NCBI GenBank assembly: GCA_963930645.1
Contig: OZ005651.1
Coordinates: 133,465,475 to 133,529,474, forward strand
Length of the DNA: 64,000 bases
Source: Salticus scenicus
Taxonomy: Eukaryota > Arthropoda > Arachnida > Araneae > Salticidae
Direction: 5' to 3'
Shown: one piece after another, positions 10,935-20,812 of the stretch
How positions within the stretch are numbered: position 1 is the stretch's first letter
How the letters are laid out: every line of letters begins with the position of its first letter
Program-made: the position numbers and the translations under genes
Notes under the pieces: generated by a model
The model's database searches: none
Seen by the model: only the letters and a program-made list of their open reading frames with translations
What the model was told of the DNA's origin: nothing

Positions 10935-11885
10935 ATGGCCGAAATTTTTAACGTGAAGGGTCTTAAAAAAGAAGATTTAATAACGGTAGCAGAAGAAATA
11001 GGTGTCAGCACCACTTTAGAATTAAAAATAAAAGATCTTAAAGAAAAGATCTTAAAATCTGATGAATTTAAAATGTCACCTGATTTTGTTGCAGAATTTA
11101 TTATAACTACCGTAGAAGATCGCAAGCAAAGAGACGAGCACGCTAGAGCATTGGAGCTTGCTAGAGCTCAAGGCTCAAGCCCTAGGCCGGAACCTGTCCA
11201 GCGTAGTGATAGGGATAATTTAGATCGGGTAATTAAAACGATAAGGTCGCTAACGATTCCTTGTCCGTCAAAACCAGAGTTGTGGTATTTGTTCTTCACA
11301 ACTCTGGAATGCGCATTCAAAACAAAAAATGTAGACGAAGGTATTCAAGCCGAAATTTTGTTAAATTTATTAGGCGAAAAAGCTGCCAATATTTTAGTTT
11401 ACATTAACGATGACGAGATCCAAGATTATGAAAAGTTAAAAACACTCGTGTTACGAGAATTCGAACCGACAGCGCCAAATTGCTTGGAACATTTCAATAC
11501 AGCTAAAAGGCAGGTGGGTGAGACGCACATGCAGTTTGCATCTCGTCTTAAAACGACGTTCGACTATTACCTCCGATTAAGAAAATGCGAGGATTTCGAT
11601 ACTTTGCGTGATTTGATAGTAGCGGATAAGCTATTTTCTACTTTAGATCCAGAAACGCAAACGCATATAGGCATACGACAGGGTGACAATTGGTTTAGAC
11701 CTATAGAAATGAGCAAGGATTGTGATAATTTTGATACGTCCCGAGGCAAGTCAATACACAAACAAAATTTTTCAGAGAATGCAAAACAACGCGATACGGT
11801 AGAATCATTGGATATAGGGAAAAGAGCAAAGATACATACCTCCTCATTTGCGTACACCCAAAAACCAGTCGAGTTATGCTTATAA
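10935..11885 (+). CDS. Gag (capsid) of the LTR element, ORF1
   Basis: A 316-residue ORF starts 160 bp after the 5' LTR. The N-terminal 100 residues are charged and helical (KEDLITVAEEIGV ... LKEKILKSDEF, like the spacer helices of arthropod Ty3/gypsy Gag). The region from about 95 to 240 has capsid character: PCPSKPELWYLFFTTLECAF, then ILLNLLGEKA and VLREFEPTAPNCLEHFNTAK. The zinc knuckle that should follow is in another frame, in ORF2, which overlaps the 3' end by 38 bases. Either a programmed frameshift joins them or a recent indel separated them. The frame is otherwise open, in keeping with the young LTRs. Role: forms the particle that packages the element RNA (family knowledge). Confidence 0.85.
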   Translation: MAEIFNVKGLKKEDLITVAEEIGVSTTLELKIKDLKEKILKSDEFKMSPDFVAEFIITTVEDRKQRDEHARALELARAQGSSPRPEPVQRSDRDNLDRVIKTIRSLTIPCPSKPELWYLFFTTLECAFKTKNVDEGIQAEILLNLLGEKAANILVYINDDEIQDYEKLKTLVLREFEPTAPNCLEHFNTAKRQVGETHMQFASRLKTTFDYYLRLRKCEDFDTLRDLIVADKLFSTLDPETQTHIGIRQGDNWFRPIEMSKDCDNFDTSRGKSIHKQNFSENAKQRDTVESLDIGKRAKIHTSSFAYTQKPVELCL

Positions 11886-13539
11886 ACCTAGAACCAAATC
11901 TTGTTATTCTTGCGGATCTAATTCCCACTTACAGCGAGACTGTAATAAACGAAAACAAAGTTTTAATAGTGAAAATATTAAATCGGAGCAAAATAATAGC
12001 GAAATATTTACCGCTATGGTCAAAACTGAATTTTTAAATTCCCAACTCGCGATTGAACCGTTAGAGCACATTGAAATAATGGTTGAGGGACGGAACGTGA
12101 AAGCAATAAAAGATTCTGGCACAAATTTTGCGATTTTTAACCCTGTGGCTCTACCAGATATAGAACTTAAAGAGCAAGGAAAGATAATTCTCACATCAGC
12201 TTTTGGCGAACAGACCGAAGCTAAATTATGTAAACTCCCCGTTTCCCTCAGAAAGAGCGCAACATCCGTTGACGGACCTCAAGAAATTCTCGCGGCGGTG
12301 ACTCGAAAACTTTGCGTTCCCTGCTTACTCCCACCTAGGATATGGAATTCGCTGAGGGGGCACTTTAAAGAAAGGGATGAAAAAGAGAGAGAGAGCAGAC
12401 AGAGCGTTCCGTTTGTAGAAGGGGGATCTCCTGAAAGTAGAGAAAGAGAGGTTTCAGTTTTCGCGGAGGGGGGAATGGAAGCCGATGGGGAAAGTACGCT
12501 TTGTATTGAAGGGAGGGTCAAAACTGACCATCTGAAATTCGAGATGCAGTGTACGGATTTGGAAAAGCGAGAAGAAACTAGCGTTATCGAGGGAGTGAAA
12601 GTTCAGAGGGGTAGAAAAGCGCTGGATAAAACGGTGTTGTTGCAACCTAGGGGAGAGGAAAAGGAAAGATTGAACTTAGCTCAAAAGGCGGTCGTATGCA
12701 AAAACGAAACTAAAGGGAGAGTTCGGGATAGTTTCGCTTGGCCTGGGATGAGGCATTCTGAAGTGCGTTTGAGAGATGTCGCGTGCGCTGAATTATGTTT
12801 AGGGGAACAGCATGGGCGGTGGCTGGCAGCTACCGAGTTAAAAACGTTAACGACCAAAGCGAGTTATAGTTCTCTATGCGATATTTTTATGCGTGCGGAG
12901 ATTCCGAATGTAAACGTTAGTGATTGTGGGAGGGCTAATAGAGAACTTAATTGGTTATTTGGTATTTTGAAATCATTACCTTGGGCTTGCGAAATTAGAC
13001 GTTCATTTTTTTGGAATTTTAGAGCGGACGATCAGGCGATTCTATACGCTCGCTGGACCGGTCCTGGTGAAACAGCACGACAATGCTCACAACCTGAAGA
13101 AAATTCTGGCTTGATACAGATACAGGAGAATAAACAGGGAAAAGCCGCCGACTTCAGAACTATCCACGACGAAAGAAATGTGACTTCATCTTTGTATAGT
13201 GTGAAGGAGAATTGGAAAACTCCCCCAGGGGAAAGCAACCCTGTCTTCGTGCCAATTAAAGCACATAGGGCTCATGTTAAGCGTAAACATGTGTTTTTCA
13301 ACTTCAAAGGATCTAGTACTCGAAATAAAAATGTGAACGCCATGGTGACAGACTATCTGGAACCTGACTTGTCATACCCCAAGGATGTCACTGAATATCC
13401 CAGTGATCGAAGAAATCACTCGAAACAGTTAATTGTGTCTTCGAAGGAGCTAAAAGCGTGTAATTGTGTGTGTGTTGTCAAGAAATTAATTTCGTTCGAA
13501 ATGACATTGTGTTTTCACTGGAAAAAAAATGGAACTTAA
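11848..13539 (+). CDS. LTR element ORF2: zinc knuckle, partial protease, orphan region
   Basis: This 563-residue open frame lies in the +1 frame relative to ORF1 and overlaps it. Near residue 19 it has a perfect CX2CX4HX4C zinc knuckle (CYSCGSNSHLQRDC), the nucleic-acid-binding end of Gag. Residues about 70-110 look like an aspartyl protease start: IEIMVEGRNVKAIKDSGTNF with the DSG triad. The protease fold is not completed. The remaining roughly 430 residues match no pol domain I know: there is no RT motif, RNase H or integrase HHCC/DDE. It includes a charged part (RGHFKERDEKERESR, with repeated EGG segments). This part may be scrambled pol, captured DNA or a fast-evolving protein. The ATG shown may not be used if translation enters by frameshifting from ORF1. 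Confidence 0.7.
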   Translation: MRTPKNQSSYAYKPRTKSCYSCGSNSHLQRDCNKRKQSFNSENIKSEQNNSEIFTAMVKTEFLNSQLAIEPLEHIEIMVEGRNVKAIKDSGTNFAIFNPVALPDIELKEQGKIILTSAFGEQTEAKLCKLPVSLRKSATSVDGPQEILAAVTRKLCVPCLLPPRIWNSLRGHFKERDEKERESRQSVPFVEGGSPESREREVSVFAEGGMEADGESTLCIEGRVKTDHLKFEMQCTDLEKREETSVIEGVKVQRGRKALDKTVLLQPRGEEKERLNLAQKAVVCKNETKGRVRDSFAWPGMRHSEVRLRDVACAELCLGEQHGRWLAATELKTLTTKASYSSLCDIFMRAEIPNVNVSDCGRANRELNWLFGILKSLPWACEIRRSFFWNFRADDQAILYARWTGPGETARQCSQPEENSGLIQIQENKQGKAADFRTIHDERNVTSSLYSVKENWKTPPGESNPVFVPIKAHRAHVKRKHVFFNFKGSSTRNKNVNAMVTDYLEPDLSYPKDVTEYPSDRRNHSKQLIVSSKELKACNCVCVVKKLISFEMTLCFHWKKNGT

Positions 13540-14018
13540 GCTTTTATATGTCTCAACGTGTTTTATTGAAAGTGCGAATTTAGACATTGGTTAACTATTT
13601 AGAGTTAATTGTGTATTTATGAACAAGTTAGACTCTTAATAAACTCTAATAAACTTTGAATGAACAATTCATTAGACTTTCCTCTAACTCTAGAGAGACA
13701 ATTTTGAATTAAAACTTTCTGTTTGTGATTTTACAAGTATTTTATTTCTTTCAGAGAATGAACGTCGAAAGGGAATTTATTCAATCCAGTCTGTATAACA
13801 TTTTTTTTTTGCTGTTATAAGGTTCTTATAATTTTATTCTATTATTTTAATTGCTAATTTCATTATTTAATTGTGGTTTTGTTATCAATATTAATTTATG
13901 TACTGTTATTTAGTAGTGTGTGATGTAAATAATATTGTGGAGTGGGAGTCTCCGGCATCCTTTTATTTCTCAGATAGTGTCATCAGACGGCCGCTGATAC
14001 ACGATCTTGGGGGGGAGG
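13540..14018 (+). other. LTR element 3' untranslated region with polypurine tract
   Basis: No ORF. It is AT-rich and ends in the purine run GGGGGGGAGG just before the 3' LTR, the expected plus-strand primer. Confidence 0.75.
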
Positions 14019-14383
14019 TGTAATGCCGGCGAGTCCCACACCTATATGGTAGCCCCTATGGAGGGGGAATATATGTCATGGCAACCCTTAAAGGGGTCGC
14101 GGAAAGGATGCAGAAAGAAAAGCATCAGTGAGTGTGTGTGAGCTGGTTTTGGAAGAGTCGGAGGAGATTGTCCTGCCGGTCTCTAGCTCTAATCTGTTAT
14201 GATGGTTTGTGCACTATAAGAGTGCAAGAAAGCTGTTCAAATCTTAAAATAGATCTTTGTATATATAAATGTGTAAATAGTTGATTAAAGTTCGCAACTA
14301 CCAGCGAGCAAAGACTGTTTATCTGGAAACATTTTCCCCACACTTCCACATACCTCGACGAACCAACCCATTGAGATCCTACA
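14019..14383 (+). repeat. 3' LTR (365 bp)
   Basis: Same length as the 5' LTR with four substitutions noted (for example TCCGCAAC versus TTCGCAAC, and GAGTTCCTACA versus GAGATCCTACA). Followed by the TCTTG duplication. Confidence 0.93.
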
Positions 14384-14388
14384 TCTTG

Positions 14389-14715
14389 GTTTTTAATAAT
14401 TTTAACGTCTAGAAAGTTTATGCTATTATTAGTTTCTATATCAAGGGTAAATTTAGTATTTTGATCAAGGTTATTTAAGTCGTTTAGGAGGTTTTGAGGG
14501 TCAATGTTAGTTGGGATGATGCCGAAAACGTCATCCACATACCGTAGCCAGATTTTACAATTTTTTATTAGTTCGTGTGCGGAATTTTCAAGGTGACTGA
14601 GTTTAATTTCGGCAATAACACCTGAAATAGGTGATTCTATCGGCACGCCCTTTGTTTGTCTATAAATATTATTATTAAAGGTGAAATATGAGTTGTTTAA
14701 TAATAGATTAGTGGC
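14389..14715 (-). pseudogene. Penelope family A RT core, left arm
   Basis: The minus strand encodes the RT fingers/palm: LLLNNSYFTF, then KGVPIESPISGVIAEIKL and the catalytic YVDDVFGIIP, then NFLDVKIIKNQD. It is truncated at about 14715, where the plus-strand arm begins. The GVPMGSP motif is altered to GVPIESP, so this copy would not be functional even if complete. Confidence 0.9.
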
Positions 14716-15574
14716 TCTGATTATTAAAAACCAAGATAATACCTTTAATATTACTGTATATCGCAAACCAACAAACAATAATGAAATTATCAATAATAAA
14801 TGTAGAACCCCCTTCCAATACAAAATTGCCGCCATACGCTCTTATATAAATCGTGCCATATCAGTATGCTCAAACAAAAGTCTCCTTAACATTGAAATTA
14901 AATTTATAAAAGACATTGCTCAACGTGCCGGTTACAGTAGATCTCTTGTTCAAAATCTCTTAAAAAAACGCCTAAAATCTTTCAATACAATTAATGACGC
15001 CCAAAAGATTAAACCTAGATTTACCACCTCCATACCCTTCTGCAACGGTATAGCGAATAAAATCAAAACTGAAGACTCAAAGCATAATATACATATTCAC
15101 ATCAAACCTAATAAAAATATTATACAGCGGATACACAACGACAAAGACTTGATTGACCCCAAAGAAACCTCAGGAATTTATAAAATTGAATTTAATTTTG
15201 AAAATAATAACAAAACCGCTTCTTACATCGGAATGACCAAAAGAAAAATTAAAGACCACGAAATTGAACTTATTAATGACCTCAAATACAATAGAAGTTC
15301 CACCTCTCTATCCTGCACTCACATTAATAACCCAATAAAACCTAATACTATAAACACTACTAAAATTGCACCTTATAACTCTCATAATTAAGCCTTGAAA
15401 AGAGAAGCACTGGAAATCCTAACCTCTAACACCGCCGTTAACGAAAGGGAGCACAGCATAATACATAAAGATTGGCAACACATAATCGACAAAAAACAGC
15501 GACAGTATGACGTCAGCACAGATGAAGATGATGAGGAAGCCGATGAAGAGACGGTCAGCAGAGTAGCCAAGTAA
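14716..15574 (+). pseudogene. Penelope family A RT C-terminus and GIY-YIG nuclease, right arm
   Basis: A plus-strand frame starts inside the RT C-terminal region (NTFNITVYRKPTNNNEIINN). It runs through the linker and the GIY-YIG endonuclease (GIYKIEFNFENNNKTASYIG, then MTKRKIKD). A TAA at 15389 interrupts it within NSHN*ALKREALEIL. The acidic tail (DEDDEEADEETVSRVAK) follows in frame and ends near 15574. The 5' part is missing. It shares organisation with the intact family C protein at 47003-49423 but differs clearly in sequence. Confidence 0.88.
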
Positions 15575-15629
15575 ACATTCTGAGGATGACCGCGAATTTG
15601 CGTGTCGAAATATATCAAGTTATGCTGCT
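15557..15629 (+). ncRNA. Hammerhead-ribozyme-like motif, Penelope family A right arm
   Basis: CTGAGGA at 15580-15586, then a hairpin GACCGCG...TGCGTGTC and GAAA at 15607-15610. Outer AGCAG (15557-15561) and CTGCT (15625-15629) pair as distal helix I. It differs from the left-arm copy at the variable core position (CTGAGGA versus CTGAAGA), which hammerheads tolerate. Confidence 0.6.
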
Positions 15630-15714
15630 CAGATAAAGGATTTTTGAGGTATTTAAAATGCTTTTAAAGTTTAATTTCGTCCTTTCTATGTCTTTGCTTA
15701 TAAGAGTTAAGTTA

Positions 15715-16599
15715 TTGAAAAAAAATTATCATTTTTAGCTGACATTTCCACGGTTCAAAGGTATCTGATCCCCTTAAGCCTCAAGAATTCAACTTTTGTT
15801 TCATTCACTGTATCTCAACATGATTTTACAGCTTAAATTTTATTAGAGATTATTATTATTATTTTTTTTTTTAGATTGCAGTAAAATTAGGATGTACATA
15901 TGGTAAAATGTACAGTAATTACAAAATATATTTCTATTTCTGTAATTTTCTAGCGTACCAAATTTTTACATTATATGCAATATTCTGATTATTATTATTT
16001 TACAGATTTTCTTCTCAACATTTTCACTCAGTTGGCCATCGAAAATTAATCGTGATGAAAAATTAAATCTTTTTCATCAAAAATTTATAATAAAACTGAT
16101 GACATAACTTTAAAATTTTATTTATTGATTCATTTTTAAAATATTGATTTCAGTTAATCAAATTGTGTTATACGTTTTCATTTTCTTGATTTTATTGTCT
16201 GTAAAGTAATGTGGGCACAGCTTTAGTATAGGACCTACTTTGCAACTATTATTTTTATTTATTTTTCCATTTTGATGATGATTTAAAATAGCTGTTGCAA
16301 TTGAGTAAGTAAACACCTTTGCAAAAATCATCCAGCTCCTTCAGTGCCAAATTTTTAATTTGCCAACGAGGTCCTATAATAAAGCTTCCCTAAAATGCAT
16401 ATTTAGTTTAGTTTAAATTAATCCTGTTTCTAATCAATATAATGAAGCTTAATAATTAAATGTCATTTACATTTTATTAACGGCTGTATATCACAGCACC
16501 AGTGGCGTCTCGTGCACTGAAAATTTGTGAAGAGGCACACTGTATTTTACGCTGTATTCATTTATAGAATATAAATTTACATTTAAATAAGTATTTTTA
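15715..16599. other. AT-rich stretch, no gene recognised
   Basis: Homopolymer-rich sequence with several short tracts of A/T and nothing coding. Confidence 0.6.
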
Positions 16600-17060
16600 A
16601 TATACTTAAAAATACCTTATTAAAATCCTTATAAAATTTGAGCCTTTATATATTTCGGCGCCCAGACGAGGCCATCATCAGAGCTCGAAATGACAAGAAA
16701 ATCACTGCTGGGTGGTTTGTTTACACTTTTCTTCTTCTTCATCCTCCTCTTCACTTCGCTTTGTTTGCTGATATAGGGGTTGCCACTCAGGTGGAATAAT
16801 ACTATGTTCGACGTCATTCACTGAATTCTTAGAGGTTAATATTTTAAGTGTTTCTGTTTTAAGGGCATAATAATGAGAGTTATAAGGGGCTATTTTTTGA
16901 AAGTTAATTGAATTAGTGTTAATTGGTTTAATATTGTTAATTCTTGAAAATGCTGTAGATTGTTTATTATATTTTAGGTCGGCGAGATGTTCGGAGATCC
17001 GGTCTTTAATTTTTCGTTTTGTCATACCAATGTAGTTAGCATTATTTTTATCGTGGAACT
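16600..17060 (-). mobile_element. Penelope-like element, family B, 5'-truncated fragment
   Basis: The minus strand encodes the second half of the GIY-YIG domain and C-terminal tail of a third Penelope lineage: NYIGMTKRKIKDRISEHLAD, then KIAPYNSHYYALKTETLKIL and an acidic EEEDEEEEK end. A hammerhead-like motif lies beyond the stop. The 5' break is near 17060 inside the nuclease domain. No target duplication was resolved. Confidence 0.85.
16640..16686 (-). ncRNA. Hammerhead-ribozyme-like motif, Penelope family B
   Basis: The minus strand reads CTGATGA, the canonical hammerhead core. A helix II with GGC/GCC at its base and then GAAA follow. GAGC (16640-16643) and GCTC (16683-16686) can pair as helix I. 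Helix II sequence is unlike families A and C while the core is kept, which is covariation-like support. Confidence 0.62.
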
Positions 17061-17079
17061 TAGTTTTTAAAGCTATATT

Positions 17080-17228
17080 TATGCAGGAAAAGTATTGTTT
17101 TCAGAATAAAATTTGACTATGAGATTTTGGTATATCAATACATTTTGAGATTTTCTGAATTCAATTTTGCTATTTTTATGATGAAGAACGTATGTGTATA
17201 TAAAAGCGAACATGATAGTGTCTGAATA
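17080..17228. repeat. Dispersed repeat related to 38985-39135 and, inverted, to 30720-30930
   Basis: Shares with 38985-39135 the ordered blocks AAAATTTGACT.TGAGATTTTGGT, TTTTGCTATTTTTATGAT and a tail like GTGTCTGAA/GCGTCTAAA. The reverse complement of 30720-30930 begins with the same GAGAAAGTATTGTTTT and GTGAGATTTTG blocks. Family not known to me. Confidence 0.6.
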
Positions 17229-17720
17229 ATGTCTTCTAAGAATTATGTATTGGAATTGTTGAGAGTTTTTCCTTTCTTCAACCTCAGAAACTATTCAGTA
17301 TTTCTGAAGAACATAAAAAAATATGCCATGAAGTTTGAAGAGAAATATTCTGATGACATAAGTTCTGACATCGTACACCAGATAGAAACATTCAGATATG
17401 AAGCAAAAGACAATGTAAATAATAAAGAAAATAGTCGCAAAGTTTCATGTTTTAGTTTGGAAAATGATTATTGCACCTGTTTTACAGATTTATTCACAGC
17501 AGGTTTAATTTGTTAACATTGCCTGTCACTGTAGCTTCAGCTGAACAGTCATTTTCTAAATTGAAATTGATAAAAAATTATTTGAGGAATAATATTTCCC
17601 AATAAAGATTAACAATTATTTCTCTTCTAAGCACTGAGAGCTAGAAGTCGGACCATTTGAAAATTGAGCGTATAGTAAAGCATTTTGCTGATGCCAAAGC
17701 TTGTGAACGGAAATTTTAGA
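17229..17720 (+). pseudogene. hAT-type transposase C-terminus (ZMYM1/TTF-like), dead fragment
   Basis: An open frame of 95 codons (17229-17516) with SDDISSDIVHQIETFRYEAK leads, after a frame change near 17495, into LLTLPVTVASAEQSFSKLKL followed by IKNYLRN. That is the conserved hAT dimerisation segment found in ZMYM1-like and TTF-type transposases. A stop then cuts the ISQ.RL motif, and degenerate sequence continues to about 17720. The RNase-H catalytic part is absent. It begins directly after the dispersed repeat. It is a fragment of a hAT transposon or of a related gene copy. Confidence 0.8.
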
Positions 17721-17795
17721 CCTTGTACATAAAATTTGTCTGTGATTAAATGTTATTATTCGTTATATGTTTTTTCATCTTTTTATTTATATATA

Positions 17796-18727
17796 CAGTC
17801 GACACCGGTTATAACGTACCTGGGATATAGCGTACTTTCGCTTATAACTCAGATGCTTGGTCCCGAATGAAACCCTATATAATGTAATGGTTTACATCTT
17901 CCACCGAATACGACTGCAAAAATTCAACCCATGAAGTAGGGTGTGATTTGAAGCCTAAAACCTCATTTCAGAAAATATTTCATACAGCATTACATTCTGG
18001 TTTTAGAAAATAAAGAAATATTCACCATTTCTGTTTTAGATGCAATAAGAATGCTTAAATAAATCTTGGCAATGTGTCACATCAGCTACAATTAAAAATT
18101 GTTTTCGTCATGCGCGTCTCTCCAAGTGATGATGAAGAAAACATACCATTATCAAAATGGTTGAAAATGCAGAACATCGAAAATATTGTTCCTCAACAGG
18201 ACATTGATTCATACGTTTCCGTTGATGATGATCTGACGACATCTGAAACACCATCCGATAGCGAGATTGTTGCATCAGTCTCTGGATCAATTAATGAAGA
18301 CAGTGAAAATGATGATAATGAAGATGAATATGAATAGAAGGTGCCAAAAGTATCTGATGCATTGAGTGCTATAAAAACTATATCGCGGTTCGTTGAATTC
18401 CATACTGACTATTCAGAGACTCTGCAAAGTTCCATTATAAATATTGAAAATATAATTTTTACTGTGTCATCTAATAAAAGAAAACAATGAAAAATAACAG
18501 ATTATTTTTCCAAATAAACATGTAAGTAGTAAAAAGTTTTTTTCTTATTTTATTTTGAGAAACTCATAAACTTTCTATTTAAAATCTCTATTATTGTGAG
18601 TGTATTATGCACCTTTTTCTTTCGTTAGGAACTAAAATTTATTGGAAATATTGCTTATAGCATACTTCTGTTATAACGTACCATATTTTCTGGTCCCCTG
18701 ACAGTACGTTATAACTGGTGTCGACTG
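17796..18727 (+). mobile_element. pogo/Tigger-type element, internally deleted (932 bp)
   Basis: Terminal inverted repeats start CAGTCGACACCGGTTATAAC on the left, and the right end is the complement with one mismatch over about 24 bp. TA duplications lie at 17794-17795 and 18728-18729. The interior keeps only the C-terminal end of a Tigger/CENP-B-like transposase. Confidence 0.9.
18110..18530 (+). pseudogene. Tigger-type transposase C-terminal remnant
   Basis: The frame MRVSPSDDEENIPLSKWLKM, then an acidic stretch (SENDDNEDEYE), a stop at 18335, then in the same frame ALSAIKTISRFVEFHTDYSE and KITDYFSK. The hydrophobic-repeat region followed by K-x-T/I-D-Y/F-F is the usual C-terminus of Tigger transposases. 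The N-terminal HTH and the DDE catalytic domain are deleted. Confidence 0.75.
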
Positions 18728-19259
18728 TATATAATTTAGCTTATTAATTTAGCCTTTACATAGCTTATATACTGAAATAAACATTCATAATTTTTGTGTA
18801 CCATAAATGTTTCATATAAATACAGTATCAGCTAAAAAATATAGAATACTAGGTTTTAAACTATTTTCCAATTTTAAAACTATTTTAAAATTCTTTGTCA
18901 CTGTAATGTAATCAATTATTATAGTAAATGCATAAAACTTTTAATATTGCTTATAAAGTAATAAAGCAGGGGGTGGGGCATTAGAAATTCATCTTTATTG
19001 GAGGGGACCATACATTCATCACTCGCACTGGGGCCCCAGCTTACTTGTTATTGGCACTGCCTTCCAGGGATCTGTTTCGAGGTAAAACCAGATCCATTAA
19101 AGGAACCGTCACCAAAATTTATATCTTAAAAGAGAACCCTTCACAAAAACATTTCTCTTTAAAAGAGACTTTTGATAAATCTTTTTCATTTCAAAAACTA
19201 ATCTTCCGGCCATCTGATTAATCAGATGCACTTTGCTATATTTCCCTGAAAAGCTAATA

Positions 19260-19378
19260 CAGTATAACACCTTTCATTTAGACTTCTATAATTCGGAAAT
19301 ATCCATAATCTGGACTTTAAAAACAAAAATCCTCCTTTTTTGTTTTTCGTTTTCATAACTGACTATAGATGGTAACAC

Positions 19379-19409
<31 letters not shown>

Positions 19410-20812
19410 CAGTTTTAGAAAATTTGATTGTTCTTACTAACCAAGAATGAGACTGTTGTCTTTTTTAGACATGCTAAAGTAATTTTAATTTTCATTTGAA
19501 AAATATTTTAATTTTTTTTTTTTTTTTTAAATAAATTTAATTTTAATAATTTTCTGTATTTTCTTATTTTTTATACAAATTTTGATTTGAATATATATAT
19601 ATATTTAAATTATTCATTTATAATTTTTTTTAACATTAAATCTTTCACACTGCTATTAATCTGTATTATAATAATAATAATATTAATACAGTTGAACATC
19701 CAAAATACGGACATTTTTCCAGTTTTATTTTTTAAATAAGATTTTGTTGTACCTTATTTCCACATTTCTTGTGGAATGCAATTTAAAATCATTTTTAATG
19801 AACACTGAATACATAAATATAGTTATAATTTTACATATTTTCATATGGCTTGATTGTTAATTAAAGAATTTATTTTTTTAAAAACAGGTAAATTAAAAAC
19901 AGAAAAAAAAAAAAAAAAAAAAAACCTCATTTAGAGTAAAACAGTTTTAAATTGCTGAAATGTTTTTCAAAAAATCAACACAAAAGTTACTTTGTTTTCT
20001 GTAGTTTTATTTGAGTATATTTTAATGAATAAATAGTTTATTAGCACTTATTTATCAGGTAGCATTAGTTGTCTATAACATTTTAGTTTGTGTTTATATT
20101 TTAATTCTAAAGTATTAATTATTTTAAATCTAAATTAAATCTATTGTATTTCTATTTTATAATTTAATTCGCCAATTCAATCGTCGTTTATTTTCACTAG
20201 CATAAAAATTGCCTTTTGTATGTAATTATAATATAAAAAATTTATATTTAACAAATCTCTAAAATCTGGAAAATTCCAAAATTCGGAATCGCCAAGTTTC
20301 CGAATAATTATTATCCGAATAGTTCCAAATAATTTATTTAGTTCAACTATAATACTAAAATTAATTTACCTGTCATAAACTGTTTAAGTAATTAATTTTT
20401 TTTTTAATAATATAGCTTTGATTCTCGGGATTTATATTATTTATTCTTTTATTATATATAGAGTTATAATTTAAAATCACAAAATTATGTAATTTGTTCG
20501 TTAGAAAAGTTATTTCTCCAAAGTAAAGCAAGATGGCGCACCACACAAAAGGAAACTATTTTTTGTGATTTTTTTACTTTTAATATTTCAAATAAATAAA
20601 ATTGTTAATATTATTTGACTAAAAAAAGAATCGATAATTTATTACACGATAATCGATGCTTATCTTTTTTTTGTAAACAAACATTCATATATTATATATT
20701 AGTAACTTAAATGCATCCAAGATCCAAGTTCTGAAAAAAACATCTATTCGGAAATTTCCGTAATTCAGAGTCGGCGATGTCCCGACGATTCCGGATTAAA
20801 GGTGTTATACTC
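19260..20812. mobile_element. Non-autonomous TIR element, 1.55 kb, with a second element nested
   Basis: The left end CAGTATAACACCTTT is matched by the right end AAAGGTGTTATACTC. TA duplications lie at 19258-19259 and 20813-20814. Subterminal regions share ATTCGGAAAT-type motifs near both ends. There is no transposase ORF. pogo/Tigger affiliation is inferred from TIR style and TA target. It contains long A and T runs and the nested element at 19689-20349. Confidence 0.8.
19689..20349. mobile_element. Nested Tigger-like MITE, 661 bp
   Basis: The left end CAGTTGAACATCC and the right end GTTCAACTA are inverted repeats (the terminal base differs). TA lies outside each (19687-19688 and 20350-20351). 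Near the right end are TCCGAATA-type segments like those of the host element, so the two may belong to related families. Non-coding. Confidence 0.65.

Larger units (their letters stand above)
10411..14383 (+). mobile_element. Non-autonomous LTR retrotransposon (gag only), 3.97 kb
   Basis: Two 365-bp direct LTRs (10411-10775 and 14019-14383) start TGTAATG and end CCTACA. I count four differences between them, about 99% identity. The 5-bp duplication TCTTG flanks the element (10406-10410 and 14384-14388). A primer-binding-like site follows the 5' LTR and a purine tract precedes the 3' LTR. The right Penelope arm at about 14725-14750 supplies the empty site. Between the LTRs are a gag ORF and an ORF with zinc knuckle and partial protease, but no reverse transcriptase, RNase H or integrase. 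It must have been copied by a helper element. Confidence 0.93.
8458..15714. mobile_element. Penelope-like element, family A: head-to-head pair of 5'-truncated copies with later insertions
   Basis: The whole block is flanked by the 12-bp direct repeat AGAGTTAAGTTA (8458-8469 and 15703-15714), the target duplication of one insertion. The left arm is a minus-strand copy (8470 to about 14715, interrupted by a solo LTR and an LTR element). The right arm is a plus-strand copy (about 14716-15702). Both arms end in the same 3' sequence with a hammerhead-like motif, and their truncated 5' ends meet near 14715. Inverted, truncated partner copies are a known peculiarity of Penelope insertions. The RT core and GIY-YIG domains are visible but no complete ORF remains. 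Confidence 0.9.

Noticed and set aside
11567..12645. Several minus-strand ORFs
   Set aside because: Shadows of gag and ORF2 of the LTR element.
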